Below the pieces are notes generated by a model. It worked only from the letters and a program-made list of their open reading frames with translations. It was not told where the DNA came from and did no database searches. A stretch of 64,000 bases of DNA from Pseudomonas turukhanskensis (GTDB taxonomy: Bacteria > Pseudomonadota > Gammaproteobacteria > Pseudomonadales > Pseudomonadaceae). Every line of letters begins with the position of its first letter. The first letter of the stretch is position 1. The DNA is taken from the NCBI RefSeq assembly GCF_027922365.1, contig NZ_BSFN01000005.1:124001-188000 (forward strand), written 5' to 3'. Both the position numbers and the translations under genes were made by a program. Below, in pieces: positions 9,617-19,258 of the stretch.

Positions 9617-9640
9617 GTAGGAGCCAGCTTGCTGGCGAAG
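9617..9640 (+). repeat. Single REP unit
   Basis: One copy of the GTAGGAGCCAGCTTGCTGG unit found as facing pairs at 5098-5181 and 10994-11076; no partner is visible here. Confidence 0.75.
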
Positions 9641-9739
9641 CTTTTGATCTTCCCCCGTACTTCTGCAATTTGCTCTACTACCCCATTGGCGAACACTCGG
9701 ATGGCCGCCCCATAGCGCCGACAAAACAAGGATGCCCCC

Positions 9740-10567
9740 ATGTCCAACACCGTTCTGATCACCGGCTGCTCCAGCGGCATTGGCCGCGCCCTGGCTGACG
9801 CCTTTCAGGCCGCCGGCTACCGCGTATGGGCGACCGCGCGCAAAGCCGCGGACCTCGCCGCGCTCACCGCCGCCGGCTTTACCGCCGTGGAACTGGACGT
9901 CAACGACAGCGCCGCCGTTACTCAATTAGCCGAGCGCTTGAGCGCTGAAATCGGTGGCCTGGATGTGTTGATCAACAACGCCGGTTACGGCGCCATGGGT
10001 CCGCTGCTGGACGGCGGGCGCGAGGCGCTGCAACGCCAATTCGACACCAACGTATTTGCCCTGCTCGACGTGACCCGCGCGTTGTTCCCCCTGTTGCGTC
10101 GCAGCCGGGGTGTGGTGGTGAATATTGGCAGCGTGTCGGGCGTGTTGGTCACGCCGTTTGCTGCTGCCTACTGCGCCTCAAAGGCCGCCGTGCATGCCCT
10201 GAGCAATGGCTTGCGTATGGAGCTGGCGCCCTTTGGTGTACGGGTACTGGAGGTGCAGCCGGGGGCGATTGCGTCGAGCTTTGGTGCCAATGCCACGCGT
10301 GAGGCGGAGCAGTTGATTGCCGAGGATTCGCCATGGTGGCCGATTCGTGAAGGTATTCGGGCCCGGGCACGGGCCTCGCAAGACAATCCGACGCCGGCCA
10401 GCGAGGTGGCGCAGGAGATTCTCGCTGCGGTGCAACGGGCCACGCCACCGCGGTTGGTGCGGGTGGGCAATGGCGGGCGGGCGTTGCCGTTGTTGGCGGC
10501 GTTGGTGCCGCAGGGGGTGTTGGAGTGGGTGTTGAAGAAGAAGTTTGGGTTGGCGGGGAAGTTGTAA
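9740..10567 (+). CDS. Short-chain dehydrogenase/reductase (classical SDR)
   Basis: A 275-residue NAD(P)H-dependent oxidoreductase of unknown substrate. The Rossmann cofactor motif TGCSSGIG is at residues 8-15, NNAG at about 79-82, serine near 131-133 and the catalytic YxxxK as Y144-K148 (YCASK). The C-terminal part (WWPIREGIRARARASQ) resembles SDRs annotated as retinol dehydrogenase-like or general ketoreductases. ATG 9740 has an AAGGA site. It is a single-gene unit with no obvious operon partner, downstream of the efflux terminator and a REP unit. Confidence 0.92.
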   Translation: MSNTVLITGCSSGIGRALADAFQAAGYRVWATARKAADLAALTAAGFTAVELDVNDSAAVTQLAERLSAEIGGLDVLINNAGYGAMGPLLDGGREALQRQFDTNVFALLDVTRALFPLLRRSRGVVVNIGSVSGVLVTPFAAAYCASKAAVHALSNGLRMELAPFGVRVLEVQPGAIASSFGANATREAEQLIAEDSPWWPIREGIRARARASQDNPTPASEVAQEILAAVQRATPPRLVRVGNGGRALPLLAALVPQGVLEWVLKKKFGLAGKL

Positions 10568-10993
10568 CGCCACACTGTTTTTGTAGGGTGTGCTGTGCGC
10601 ACCTTTTCGTTCTCCTGGCGGGCGGTGATTTTCTTCATTACCGCGCGTGCTGAACGTTTTTTTTCGCGCCTTACGCGCGAGTTTCTTTTTCCAGTCGATG
10701 AAAAAGAAACCAAAAAATCTTGCCCCTACCTGGGCCCTACGCTGCGCTTCGGGTTCCCTCGCTGCATCGTCGCTCCAGGGGCCGGGCTGAAGGGCCATCC
10801 ATGGCCCTCATCCCTCTCCGCGGCTCCCGGCCGCTACGACCCCTTACGCAACGACTCCACTCGGCCTGGCGCTCAAGGGGCGGGTAGATCACAAGCGATA
10901 GATCAAAAGCCAGATCAACAGCCCCTCACCCCCGGCCCCTCTCGCCTGCCCGGCCGGCCTAGCGGGCGAGGGGTGACGTTTGGTCTCGATCGC

Positions 10994-11076
10994 GTAGGAG
11001 CCAGCTTGCTGGCGAACCCTGGAAAAGGTGATTCGCGACCTGCGTTTGCAGGATTCGCCAGCAAGCTGGCTCCTAC
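10994..11076. repeat. REP pair nested in the palindrome centre
   Basis: GTAGGAGCCAGCTTGCTGG at 10994 faces its reverse complement ending at 11076, the same architecture as 5098-5181. It sits between two CTCTCCC-type units that at 41.9 kb are almost adjacent, suggesting the REP pair entered later. Confidence 0.85.
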
Positions 11077-11088
11077 GAAGTACTGCCC

Positions 11089-11124
11089 CCCTCTCCCGCG
11101 TGCGGGAGAGGGCTGGGGTGAGGG
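11089..11124. repeat. CTCTCCC-type intergenic hairpin repeat
   Basis: CCCTCTCCCGCG-TGCGGGAGAGGG hairpin followed by GGGGTGAGG. It is nearly identical to the copy at 41949-41984. Confidence 0.75.
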
Positions 11125-11449
11125 GCACTTGATCTGCTTTTGATCTGGCTTTTGATCTACCCGCCCCTTGAGCGCCAGGCCGAGTGGAGTCGTCGTGGAT
11201 GGGGTTTAGCGGCATGGATGCCGCGAGAGGCACGATGGGCCAGGGACGGCTCGTCGTGGCGTGCCCCGGAGCGGCGATGTAACGAGGGTAGTTTCACGCA
11301 GTGAAAACCCAAGGTGGGGGCAGATTTTTTGGTTTCTTTTTTATGGTGCGGCATTCCGACGACTGGAAAAAGAAACTCGCGCGTAAGGCGCGAAACAAAA
11401 CTCCCCGCAGACGCGGTAATGAAGACCTACACAAAACGAAAGCAGACAT

Positions 11450-12256
11450 TCACGGATAACTAAACTTCTTAACCATCGTCAGCTCCCCAGTAGCCCGCAT
11501 CGGCACAATAAACGACTCCTGCTTTTCATTGGCCGTGCCTTCCTGAGTAATCACCGTCACCTGCGCCGTGGTCAGAATCTGCGCCGGCGTCTGGGCGCCC
11601 TCTTCATCCTCACTCGACCCGCCACCAAAGTAGTTCACATACACCAAGTACTCACCGGCCAGCGGCGTAGGCGATGCAAACATCTCCGGCCCGAACCCGG
11701 TCGTCACGTCCACATCCAGCGCGCCGCCATTGGCGGACGAGCGATCCCCGTACCAGATATGCCCGCCGTCAGGCGTCACCACGTGCAAATCCAGGTCGGT
11801 GTTGTCGCTGTCCCACGACAGCACTACCCGCAGTTTCGCCGCTGTCTCGCCACTGCCGCGGTTGTAGAACTGCACCCGGTGTTTGGCCGTGCCCTCGGCA
11901 TTGCGCACTTCCACGCTGTTGCTGCCCGAGGGAAACACGAACGGGCGATCAAAGCTGCCGTCTTCCTGCACCTTGAGCGGCATGCTGATGCCATTGACGA
12001 TCAATCGCGCAGGCTTGCCGGCATCCTTGGGCGTGGCCTTGATCTGGCCGGCGATGCGCGCGGTATTGGCCTGGTCGGTAGCGCTGTTTACGGAGGAAGC
12101 CGGGTAGTTCACTTCCTGCATAAAGTGCGCGCCCTCGTCCGAGCCTTTGCGCCAGCCGCCGACGGGCGTGTCGATTTGCACGCCGTCGGTGGCATAGGCC
12201 GCAGCCAGTGGCAGGCAGGCGAGGAACAGGGCGATTTCAGTCAGGCGTACACGCAT
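11450..12256 (-). CDS. magF: MagF, DUF2135 (YfaP-like) periplasmic protein
   Basis: A 268-residue secreted protein, last gene of the six-gene mag operon. It has a signal peptide of about 22 residues ending AYA and a C-terminal DUF2135 beta-sandwich with the signature SWDSDNTDLDLHVVTPDGGH. It is a paralogue of MagA at the other end of the operon; both share GSNSVEVR/V, RVQFY, DLDLHVVTPDG and YLVYVNY/YLVFVNY. ATG 12256 is chosen: it follows the magE stop by 4 bases and starts the signal peptide; upstream in-frame residues overlap magE. In P. aeruginosa, MagF is reported to be in an inner-membrane complex with MagA, MagB and MagD. Confidence 0.88.
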   Translation of the reverse strand: MRVRLTEIALFLACLPLAAAYATDGVQIDTPVGGWRKGSDEGAHFMQEVNYPASSVNSATDQANTARIAGQIKATPKDAGKPARLIVNGISMPLKVQEDGSFDRPFVFPSGSNSVEVRNAEGTAKHRVQFYNRGSGETAAKLRVVLSWDSDNTDLDLHVVTPDGGHIWYGDRSSANGGALDVDVTTGFGPEMFASPTPLAGEYLVYVNYFGGGSSEDEEGAQTPAQILTTAQVTVITQEGTANEKQESFIVPMRATGELTMVKKFSYP

Positions 12257-12260
12257 GGGG

Positions 12261-13895
12261 CTATTCCAGAAGTAGGTGGCGGGCGAGGCCTTCGATATAG
12301 GTTTCATCCTGGCCGTTGGGGTGTGCGGCAAAGGCCAGGTGCAGGTATTCGTGGGTCAGGTCGAGGCGGTCCTGCAATGAGTACAGGCCGCGCACAAAAA
12401 TACGTTGGCGTTCACGGTCGACATGGGGTTTGCCGCCGTTCAATTGGCATACGGCAAAGTCGCTGGTCTCCACATACCCGAGTTCGCCTTGCAGGCGTTC
12501 GCGCCAGCCGGGTTGTTGTTTTTTCAGCCAGGTTTCGGCGTTGGCCAGGGCTTGGCAGGCGGCGATGGGTTGGTCCCAGCGGCTCAAGCTGGCGCGTGGA
12601 AAGGCGCGGGCAAGAATGGCGTCGTAACGCAGCCCCTGCCCCGCTTGTTCCACGGCGCTCTGCCAGGCTAAACGGTCGGGCCCGGCCTTGTCGCTGTGGT
12701 AGTTCACCGGGCTGCCGGCCAGCACCAGGTCGCTGGTCCAGGCGGCAATCTGCCGCGCGCCGTCGCTGGCCGGGCGCGGCGCCACGCGTTGACTGGCGCT
12801 GCTGTCGGCAATGCTCAGGCACTCGCCGCTGCGGGTGGCGCTTTGCAGCAGGTAGGTGCGGATGGTGATGGCCAGGGCTTTGGCGGCTTCGACCGGTTGT
12901 GCCGAGGCTTCGCGGTCGAGCACGCGGGCGACGTAGTCTTCGCGGCTCAGGCGTGCCGTAAGCTGGCCGTCGGCGCCGACAAACAACTCACCTTCGCTGG
13001 TAATGGGCAGGCGATTGCCGTTGGCAAATTGCACCTCGTAGTCGCCGCGCAAAGCCCCCGCGCCCACCAGTTGTCCGGTGCCTTTGTGGCGCACCTGGCG
13101 CACCGGGTAACGGGCGAACAATTGCACTTGTACGCATTGCCCCGCGTCCTTGGGTGCAGCGGCGGGCAATGCGCTGCCAAGTGCTTGGGCGTAGTCCTTG
13201 AGAATGCGTTGACTGGTGCCCGTGCCGCCGGCCCACACCGGCGTGCCGTCCACCAGCCAGCCGGCGAAACCACCTTGGCGCGCCTTGGCATCGTGGTCGG
13301 CCAACCAGCTCCAGGTTTTCACCCGCAGCCGACCGCCAAGGGCGCCCAAAGTGATGCCTTCAGGTGCATGCAGCATCACATCAAGCAGCACCCGCCGTGC
13401 CTGTTCCTGCGCTGGCAGGCTGCCGAGCTGTTGCAGCAGTTCGGCCACCGGCACGCGTTGCTGCGGCTGTAGCCTGGCCATGTCACTTATCCACAGCGGC
13501 GCCTGGCGTTGCTGCCAGTAGCCGTGCCAATCGGCGGCATTGAGCTTGAGGTTGGCGGGGGAGAAATACAGGCCGCAACTTTGCGTCAGCGCCTGGTCGC
13601 GTTCGATGCGTTCACCGGCTTTGCAGCAGTACACCTCGTCACGGTCCTGGCCTTTGCAGGTGTAGCCGACCTCGGGTTTGCCGGTGTCGACCAGGTAGGC
13701 GTAAACGAACAGTTTCCACAGGCTGCCCAGGGACGCGCTGAGATCACTCGGCAAAGGCCCGCGACTGAGTACGTTCTGGTGGTTGAGTTGCAGCAGTTGG
13801 GTGGCCGGCGGCGCGCCGATGGCCAGTTGCAGCGGTGCTTCCCCAGCTCGAACGAGCAGGGGTAGCAGCGCAATGCACAACCAGCCCAGGCGCAC
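12261..13895 (-). CDS. magE: MagE, DUF2300 (YfaQ-like): PBP-like, SpoIID-like and HExxH segments
   Basis: A 544-residue exported protein (signal peptide about 1-17) of unknown activity. I see three parts. Residues about 35-240 resemble a penicillin-binding/class D beta-lactamase fold: SxxK as S58-L-W-K61, the phrase ALTQSCGLYF where PBPs have their S-x-N motif (S106), and K193-T-W where they have KTG. Residues about 255-440 resemble SpoIID: EDYVARVLDREA then PVEAAKALAITIRTYLL, with E329 aligned to the catalytic glutamate. The C-terminus has HEYLH (515-519) and a glutamate at 535, a zinc-peptidase-like arrangement. It lies 3 bases after magD. Family membership is firm; the domain readings are my inference from motifs. 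Confidence 0.85.
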   Translation of the reverse strand: MRLGWLCIALLPLLVRAGEAPLQLAIGAPPATQLLQLNHQNVLSRGPLPSDLSASLGSLWKLFVYAYLVDTGKPEVGYTCKGQDRDEVYCCKAGERIERDQALTQSCGLYFSPANLKLNAADWHGYWQQRQAPLWISDMARLQPQQRVPVAELLQQLGSLPAQEQARRVLLDVMLHAPEGITLGALGGRLRVKTWSWLADHDAKARQGGFAGWLVDGTPVWAGGTGTSQRILKDYAQALGSALPAAAPKDAGQCVQVQLFARYPVRQVRHKGTGQLVGAGALRGDYEVQFANGNRLPITSEGELFVGADGQLTARLSREDYVARVLDREASAQPVEAAKALAITIRTYLLQSATRSGECLSIADSSASQRVAPRPASDGARQIAAWTSDLVLAGSPVNYHSDKAGPDRLAWQSAVEQAGQGLRYDAILARAFPRASLSRWDQPIAACQALANAETWLKKQQPGWRERLQGELGYVETSDFAVCQLNGGKPHVDRERQRIFVRGLYSLQDRLDLTHEYLHLAFAAHPNGQDETYIEGLARHLLLE

Positions 13896-13898
13896 GGT

Positions 13899-16800
13899 TT
13901 ATTCGACCTTCAGGCTGCCGTAGCTAGGTTCGCTTTCCAGCGCCTGATCCTGCGGGGCGTACATGCGCACGTAACGCGCCGGCGGCAGGGAGAATTCGCC
14001 TTTCTGCGAGAAGCGCACCAGGTGGCGCACGGTCAGGCCGCCTTGCAGGCTGTCCACCGGCACGGCGTACAGCAGCTGGCCGTCTTCGTGGCGGGCTTTT
14101 TCCAGCGGGGCAGCTTCTTCGGAGTCCAGACCGCTTACCTGAATACCCCAGGTGGTGCGCTCCACGTCGGCACCCGGCGGCAGCGGCACTTCCAGCAGGC
14201 CATAGCGCAGGGCGCGGGTGTCTTCGCTGCTGAGGTTCACTTCGTCCAGGTACAGGTCGTCGCCGGAAATGGCATCACCCTCCCCCACTTCCTTCACGCT
14301 GAATTCGAACGCGGTATCACCCGGCACCAGACGCAGCAGACGACGGCTCAGGGTCACCGGCAGCACGCCCGGTTTGCTCTGGGCGCTGCGGTAGCTGAGG
14401 GCGACGTTTACCGGCTCAGTAATCGAGGCCGGCAAGTCGAGCGCGCTCGGCACGCCTTTGCCGGTCCATACCCACTGGCTTTCACCGCTTGGGCGTTGCT
14501 GGGCTTGCCAGCCTTCACCCGGTTGCAGTTCGCTAGGTGCGGTTTTTTGCTGGCTGGCCGCTTGCAGCCAGGTCAGCGCCAGGGCGCGTTCGAGGGTCGA
14601 CTGTTCCGGCGCCAGGCGTTGCAGCAATGCCTTGGCCTGAGCTTGGTCAACACCGGCCAACTTGGCCTTGAGGCTGGCAACGAACGGATGCTCGCTGGCG
14701 TTCACCAGCGCTTGCGCCTCGGCCAACTGCGCACTGAATGCAGCCGGCTGATTCACCTTGCTGTGTTTCGCCAGGTCGGCCGTCAGCACGCGGGCAACGG
14801 CCAGGCCCAGTTTGGAGTTTGGCGCGGCAAGAATCAGGCTGGTCTGGCCGTCATCGCTGGGCGTTTCTTCCTCCGCTGGCTGCACGCTCGCGACATCGGT
14901 ACGCGGTGCCTCGGCAGCCGCTTCACCGTCAGTGGCCGCTTCAACTTTCGCCGCCACCTCAGCATCGGCCTTGGCCTGGGCGTCGTGGTTGGCCAGATCG
15001 GTCATCAGGCCGTCCACCAGGGTATTGATCGGCAGTTGCATGTCCTTGGCGAAAGCCAGAATCAGCGCCCGTTGCAGCAGCGGTGTAGTGCTCGCCTGCT
15101 TGGCGTAGATATCCATTACGCGCTGCCAATGATCGGCCGGCAGGCTCAGCTCAAGCGCCTGGCTGGCGTACCAGTCGGCGTAGTAGGCGTAAGCGGTCAG
15201 GAAGGCATCCGGCTCAGCGCCCTGGCCCCACCAAGTGAACAACGCTTCGGGTCCGGCCATTTGCACCAGACGCAGACGGCTGTTCTGCATGATCAGGCGC
15301 AGGCGGTCGGTGACGCGTTTTTCAACCCGGCCGCCGTCGGCATTGCCCACCTCGGCTTTGCTCAGCAATGGATACGCCAGGCTCAGCGGCAGCAGGCGGC
15401 TGGCGGTTTGCTCCACGCAGCCATACGGGTACTCCAGCAGGTCATCAAGGTTGCTGTTGAACAGGGCTTGCGCGCTGTCGTCCAGACGTACGCTGATGTC
15501 AGTGGCATCGCTCGGCAGTTGCAGCGCATTGGCGCCGGCATTGGCTTCGATACGCTGGGTTTGCAGGTCTTGCCAACCTTTGCCGACGCTACGCAGCGTC
15601 ACGCTCAGGGCATCCACCGGTTTGCCATCGAGCAGCAGCTCGGCTTTCCATTCACCGCCAACCACCGGCACCTTGGGCAGCGGCAGGTAGTTGATGCCTT
15701 TGTCCAGGTCGATGGTGGTGCGTTTTTCCTGGCCGTTGAAGTGGCTGACCAGCTCGGCTTTGGTCGCTTGCTCGCCTTGGTTAAAGACAAATACGCCCAT
15801 GGCCGGTTGATCGTCGGTACGGAACTGGGTCGGGCCGCTCCACTTCAGGTACAGCGGTTTTTCCGAGCGGATAAATTGTTTCTTCTGCCCCACGGTGCCG
15901 GCGTCGCTGACCGCGCGGGCGGTGATGCGCCAGCGGGTGAGCGAGTCGGGCATGCGGAAGGTGATTTTCGCGTGGCCGGTGGCATCGGTCACCAGGTCGG
16001 GCTGCCAGGCAGCGGTGTCGACTTCTTCGCGACGCGGGCGCTCCAGCACTTTTACGCTGCGGTCGCTGCGGTTGGCTTTGCCCGGCGCCGTGGGCGAACC
16101 CGGCAAGGCCACGTCGTAGCTGATAAACGACAGGCTGGCACTGGTGCGCACGTTGTTGCGGCGCGGGTGGTAGAAGAACTGGTCGATGCTCGGCGCAATT
16201 TCTGGCTGCAGGGCGTAGATCATTTCATCCACCACGCTGACGGTCAGCCGCGTGCCCACCGGCTTGCCGGCGAACTGGGTGCTGAGGTCGATGGTCACCA
16301 GTTCGCCCGGTTGGTATTGCTCTTTGTCGGCGGCGATGGCGATGTCGATCTGCGGCGCGGCCACTTTGATGCCGGCGTTCTGGAAGCTGTAGTCGCCGCC
16401 TTTTGTGTACAGGGCGGAGAAGGTCAGGTTCGGCGAGAACTGCTCGGTAACCGGGATGCGCGCGCGGTATTGGGTGTCACTGAGTTTTTCCAGTTTCAGC
16501 CAGTCGGCGCCTTTGGATAGCAGCGCGGTGGCTTCCACCGAATCACGCTCCAGGGTCAGCAGGGCATCGCCTACCGGCTCTGGGAAGGTGATCAGCGCCA
16601 GGGCTTCGTCGCCGGCTTTGTAGTCGGGTTTATCCAGCACGATCTCGATGGTGCCGGCGACGGCTTTCACGCCTTCGCCGCTCACCGAATGGCCGGTGGC
16701 GCCGAGGATCAGGCCGTGGTCGTCCTTGATGGTGATGCTGTAGGAACCGGGGCGCTCGAAGCTCAGGTCGAAACCGTCGGCATCGGCCGCCAGACTGCCT

Positions 16801-18611
16801 TCGTCTTTGCTTTGGTCCTCCAGGCGTACCCACTCGTAGTGCGCCGGTTTATGGCTTTCTTTTTTCTGCCCTTGGGCGGTTTCGCTGCGGTAGGTGAAAT
16901 GCACCTTTTCGTTGGCGGCACTGAAGCGCTGCGGGGCGCTCAGGCGGTAACGGGCGGCACCGCGCTCGATCAGAATTTCCTTGCTGGTTTTCACCCGGTA
17001 CGCCGCGCCATCGCTGGCGAATACGGTCAGCAGGTAACGGCTCGGCTTGTCGGCGGCCGGCAGTTTCAGTTCGGCACGGCCCTGGCTGTCGGTGGTGATT
17101 TCGGTGGTGGCCAGCTCAACCGGGAATTGACCGAGGTATTGCAGCTCGTTGTCGATCATCGACAGCTGTTGCGCGCGCAGGGTCAGCTGCACCTTGGCGT
17201 TCTGCACCGGCTTGCCGTCGGGGTAAACGAGCACCAGATTGCCCTTCACTTCTTCACCGGTGCGGAAGTCTGGCTTGGCCAGGTCCAGGGCGATTTCGAA
17301 GTGCGGTTTGATGTAGTCGGCGACGCGGAAGGCGCTGCTGTATTGCTGGTCGCGGTAGCCGAAACGCAGTTCGTAACCACCGGCCACGGCGTTGTTCGGC
17401 AACTGGAAACGGCCTTGGCTACCGGCCTTGCTGTCCATGTTCAGGTCGAGGGTTTGCAGGGCGGTGCCGTTGGCGTCCAGCACGGTGAGTTTCACCGGGG
17501 CGCTGGTGGGGGCTACCGAATCACGGGCGTTCTTGAATTCACGGCCGAGGATTTTCACTTCCACCCAGTCGCCTGGGCGGTACAGCGGACGGTCGGTGAA
17601 GGCGTAGAGCTTGGTGTCGTAAATTTCGCTGTCGTAATAGAAGTTCTCGGAGACGAACACGCCGCCTTCGCTGTCTTCACCCAGTACGTACGAACGCTCG
17701 GGGCTGGCGTGTTTCAGGCGCAGCAGGCCCTGGTCATCGGTGGTGCCGCTGCTCATCACGCCCAGGCCGTCGCTCCACAGCACCTTGGCTTTGGGTACTA
17801 CGCTGCCTTCGTGTTTGCGCGCGGTCCACACCAGCAACTCGTCGCCGGCAATTTTGCTGACGGCCATGGTGTTGGAGACGAACACCATGGTGGTGGCGCG
17901 GTATTTACCCACCAGCGCTTCCACCAGGTACAGGCCGGGTTTCAACTTGCCCAGCGGGATATAGACGTTGCCCGGGTTAACGGTGACAAAGTCGCTGGAC
18001 GAACCGGCCAGTTCCACGCCCTTGGGCGGCTGGATGGCTTTGGCGTCCCACAGCGGATAGCGGAATTGCGCCACCAGCGGCAGGCCCTTCATGGGCGCGA
18101 ATTGCGGGGTGTTTTCGTATTGGGTCGGCGTGGCGATGGCCGTGCCCATTTTCAGTTCTGGCGCTTCTTCGGTGACATTCTTGCGCGACTCGTAGGAGAA
18201 CGCGCGCTGCATCACGCGACGGGATTTGCGGTACCAGTTGTCCCACAGGTACGACAGGGTATTGGCCAGGCCTTCGCCTTTGAACTCACCTTCGGCGACC
18301 ACGCGGTGCAGGTTTTTCTGGCGCTTCAAAAATTCCAGCGGCTGGTCGATGCGGTACACGCGCATGTCCACGCCACCGTAGGGTTCCATGGTGTAGCGAC
18401 GGTAATCGCGGCCGGGCGCTTCAAGGCGCACCTGGGCCACTTCGTCGGTGGCAAAACTCGAGTCTGCCAACAGGAAGAACGACTCGCCGGCCATGGGCGT
18501 GTAACCGCTGGGGTTCACGCTGTCTTCGGCGTGCAGGCTGGCGAGCGGCAGCAATACGCTGGCCAGAAGGGCCAGGCCCAGGCGACGCACACCCGCTTTA
18601 CGGGAAATCAT
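13899..18611 (-). CDS. magD: MagD, bacterial alpha-2-macroglobulin (YfaS-like)
   Basis: A 1570-residue periplasmic macroglobulin, the core of the mag operon. The signal peptide (about 1-28, ending LHA) lacks a lipobox, so unlike the YfhM/PbpC-linked class it is probably not a lipoprotein. Repeated MG beta-sandwich domains fill the N-terminal half (phrases such as [16 protein letters not shown] and [17 protein letters not shown]). The A2M domain has [10 protein letters not shown], and a thioester-type motif YGCVEQ places Cys at about 1065. Macroglobulins trap proteases; P. aeruginosa MagD binds host elastase and resides at the inner membrane with MagA/B/F. ATG 18611 overlaps the magC stop (ATGA), and an extension to 18689 would lie wholly inside magC. 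Residues about 1225-1260 form a low-complexity Ala/Glu-rich insert. Confidence 0.93.
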   Translation of the reverse strand: MISRKAGVRRLGLALLASVLLPLASLHAEDSVNPSGYTPMAGESFFLLADSSFATDEVAQVRLEAPGRDYRRYTMEPYGGVDMRVYRIDQPLEFLKRQKNLHRVVAEGEFKGEGLANTLSYLWDNWYRKSRRVMQRAFSYESRKNVTEEAPELKMGTAIATPTQYENTPQFAPMKGLPLVAQFRYPLWDAKAIQPPKGVELAGSSSDFVTVNPGNVYIPLGKLKPGLYLVEALVGKYRATTMVFVSNTMAVSKIAGDELLVWTARKHEGSVVPKAKVLWSDGLGVMSSGTTDDQGLLRLKHASPERSYVLGEDSEGGVFVSENFYYDSEIYDTKLYAFTDRPLYRPGDWVEVKILGREFKNARDSVAPTSAPVKLTVLDANGTALQTLDLNMDSKAGSQGRFQLPNNAVAGGYELRFGYRDQQYSSAFRVADYIKPHFEIALDLAKPDFRTGEEVKGNLVLVYPDGKPVQNAKVQLTLRAQQLSMIDNELQYLGQFPVELATTEITTDSQGRAELKLPAADKPSRYLLTVFASDGAAYRVKTSKEILIERGAARYRLSAPQRFSAANEKVHFTYRSETAQGQKKESHKPAHYEWVRLEDQSKDEGSLAADADGFDLSFERPGSYSITIKDDHGLILGATGHSVSGEGVKAVAGTIEIVLDKPDYKAGDEALALITFPEPVGDALLTLERDSVEATALLSKGADWLKLEKLSDTQYRARIPVTEQFSPNLTFSALYTKGGDYSFQNAGIKVAAPQIDIAIAADKEQYQPGELVTIDLSTQFAGKPVGTRLTVSVVDEMIYALQPEIAPSIDQFFYHPRRNNVRTSASLSFISYDVALPGSPTAPGKANRSDRSVKVLERPRREEVDTAAWQPDLVTDATGHAKITFRMPDSLTRWRITARAVSDAGTVGQKKQFIRSEKPLYLKWSGPTQFRTDDQPAMGVFVFNQGEQATKAELVSHFNGQEKRTTIDLDKGINYLPLPKVPVVGGEWKAELLLDGKPVDALSVTLRSVGKGWQDLQTQRIEANAGANALQLPSDATDISVRLDDSAQALFNSNLDDLLEYPYGCVEQTASRLLPLSLAYPLLSKAEVGNADGGRVEKRVTDRLRLIMQNSRLRLVQMAGPEALFTWWGQGAEPDAFLTAYAYYADWYASQALELSLPADHWQRVMDIYAKQASTTPLLQRALILAFAKDMQLPINTLVDGLMTDLANHDAQAKADAEVAAKVEAATDGEAAAEAPRTDVASVQPAEEETPSDDGQTSLILAAPNSKLGLAVARVLTADLAKHSKVNQPAAFSAQLAEAQALVNASEHPFVASLKAKLAGVDQAQAKALLQRLAPEQSTLERALALTWLQAASQQKTAPSELQPGEGWQAQQRPSGESQWVWTGKGVPSALDLPASITEPVNVALSYRSAQSKPGVLPVTLSRRLLRLVPGDTAFEFSVKEVGEGDAISGDDLYLDEVNLSSEDTRALRYGLLEVPLPPGADVERTTWGIQVSGLDSEEAAPLEKARHEDGQLLYAVPVDSLQGGLTVRHLVRFSQKGEFSLPPARYVRMYAPQDQALESEPSYGSLKVE

Positions 18612-19258
18612 CGAGCAAGAAATTGCAGACGATAAATGCCTATAAAGTTGGGATTGGATTCGTCGGGTATCCATCGGGTGTCCTTCCATGTCATGAGTTG
18701 TTGCACGCTGACCGAACGCATGCCGTTATCGGTCGGTGTGGTGGTGCCTGTGTGGTATGCGATTTCGCGGCCCATCCAGATCATCAGATGTTGCTCATCG
18801 CCCTGGTCGAAAAAAATCAGATCGCCGGGCCGCGCCTGGTTGAGGTCGCGGCCCAGAAATTGGCTGTTGTACTGAATAAGTTTGATCGCGTTGACGTACG
18901 GGCCGACCTTGCCGCCACCTTGCTGCCACTGCTGGGCCAGGCTGCGTTGGGCGTCTTGCAGTTGCAGCTCCGGCGGCAGGTAGCGGTTGCTCAGGCCATT
19001 GGCGCGCAGCCACTTGGCGTCGTGCACTTTCAGCGCTTCGTTGGCCGCAAACCGTACCAGGCCGGCACAGTCTTGCTGGTGCCAGCGCGGGCTCGGGCCC
19101 TGGCGCAGTTGCTCCTGGGCAATGCGCACGAACCAGGCACGAAACACCTGGGACTGCTCGGCGTCCAGCGGAGCAATGGCCGCTGCAGTGGCGCAGGCGA
19201 GCGTGGGCAGCAACAGGCTACCCAGCAGCACCAGCGTCATGGCCGCGCGTGATCTCAC
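18608..19258 (-). CDS. magC: MagC, DUF1175 (YfaT-like), probable NlpC/P60-type fold
   Basis: A 216-residue exported protein from a GTG start that overlaps the magB stop (GTGA) with GGAG upstream; ATG 19240 is the alternative. The signal peptide is about residues 1-24. The core reads like an NlpC/P60 papain-fold peptidase: [10 protein letters not shown] gives Cys64 at a helix start, RPGDLIFF precedes the histidine strand, HLMIWMG gives His157 and IAYHTG His169. These match the C-H-H arrangement of peptidoglycan endopeptidases. The family is annotated only as DUF1175, so activity is inference. It lies between membrane-anchored MagB and MagD and is translationally coupled to both. Confidence 0.85.
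   Translation of the reverse strand: MRSRAAMTLVLLGSLLLPTLACATAAAIAPLDAEQSQVFRAWFVRIAQEQLRQGPSPRWHQQDCAGLVRFAANEALKVHDAKWLRANGLSNRYLPPELQLQDAQRSLAQQWQQGGGKVGPYVNAIKLIQYNSQFLGRDLNQARPGDLIFFDQGDEQHLMIWMGREIAYHTGTTTPTDNGMRSVSVQQLMTWKDTRWIPDESNPNFIGIYRLQFLAR

Larger units (their letters stand above)
10633..11424. repeat. Large imperfect palindrome with arms of about 300 bases
   Basis: The left arm (about 10633-10925) and the right arm (about 11124-11424) are reverse complements with interruptions. Exactly complementary blocks: 10662-10697 with 11360-11395 (36 bases), 10701-10720 with 11322-11341 (20 bases), 10851-10891 with 11153-11193 (41 bases). Between them sequence is still alignable but diverged. 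The centre carries the CTCTCCC hairpins and the REP pair. There is no transposase gene and no obvious target duplication. Confidence 0.85.
10568..11449. other. Gene-free repeat-rich region
   Basis: About 880 bases with no credible gene between the SDR gene and magF. It holds a large imperfect palindrome, a CTCTCCC-type hairpin repeat pair and a nested REP pair, listed separately. Open frames here read out the repeats on both strands and lack ribosome sites and protein-like composition. Confidence 0.8.

Noticed and set aside
10595..11143. 182-codon frame in the repeat region
   Set aside because: Reads through palindrome and REP repeats; peptides such as KKETKK...PYLGPTLR are typical spurious products of these repeats.
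11157..11354. 65-codon minus-strand frame beginning MPHHKKETKKSAPTLG
   Set aside because: Mirror-image spurious product of the same palindrome, which explains its likeness to the previous frame.
14022..16520. 832-codon open frame on the plus strand opposite magD
   Set aside because: Antisense shadow of a high-GC gene; Gln/His/Arg-rich composition, no ribosome site, no recognisable domains.
16689..18635. 648-codon plus-strand frame opposite magD
   Set aside because: Same antisense effect; the sense frame encodes conserved macroglobulin domains.
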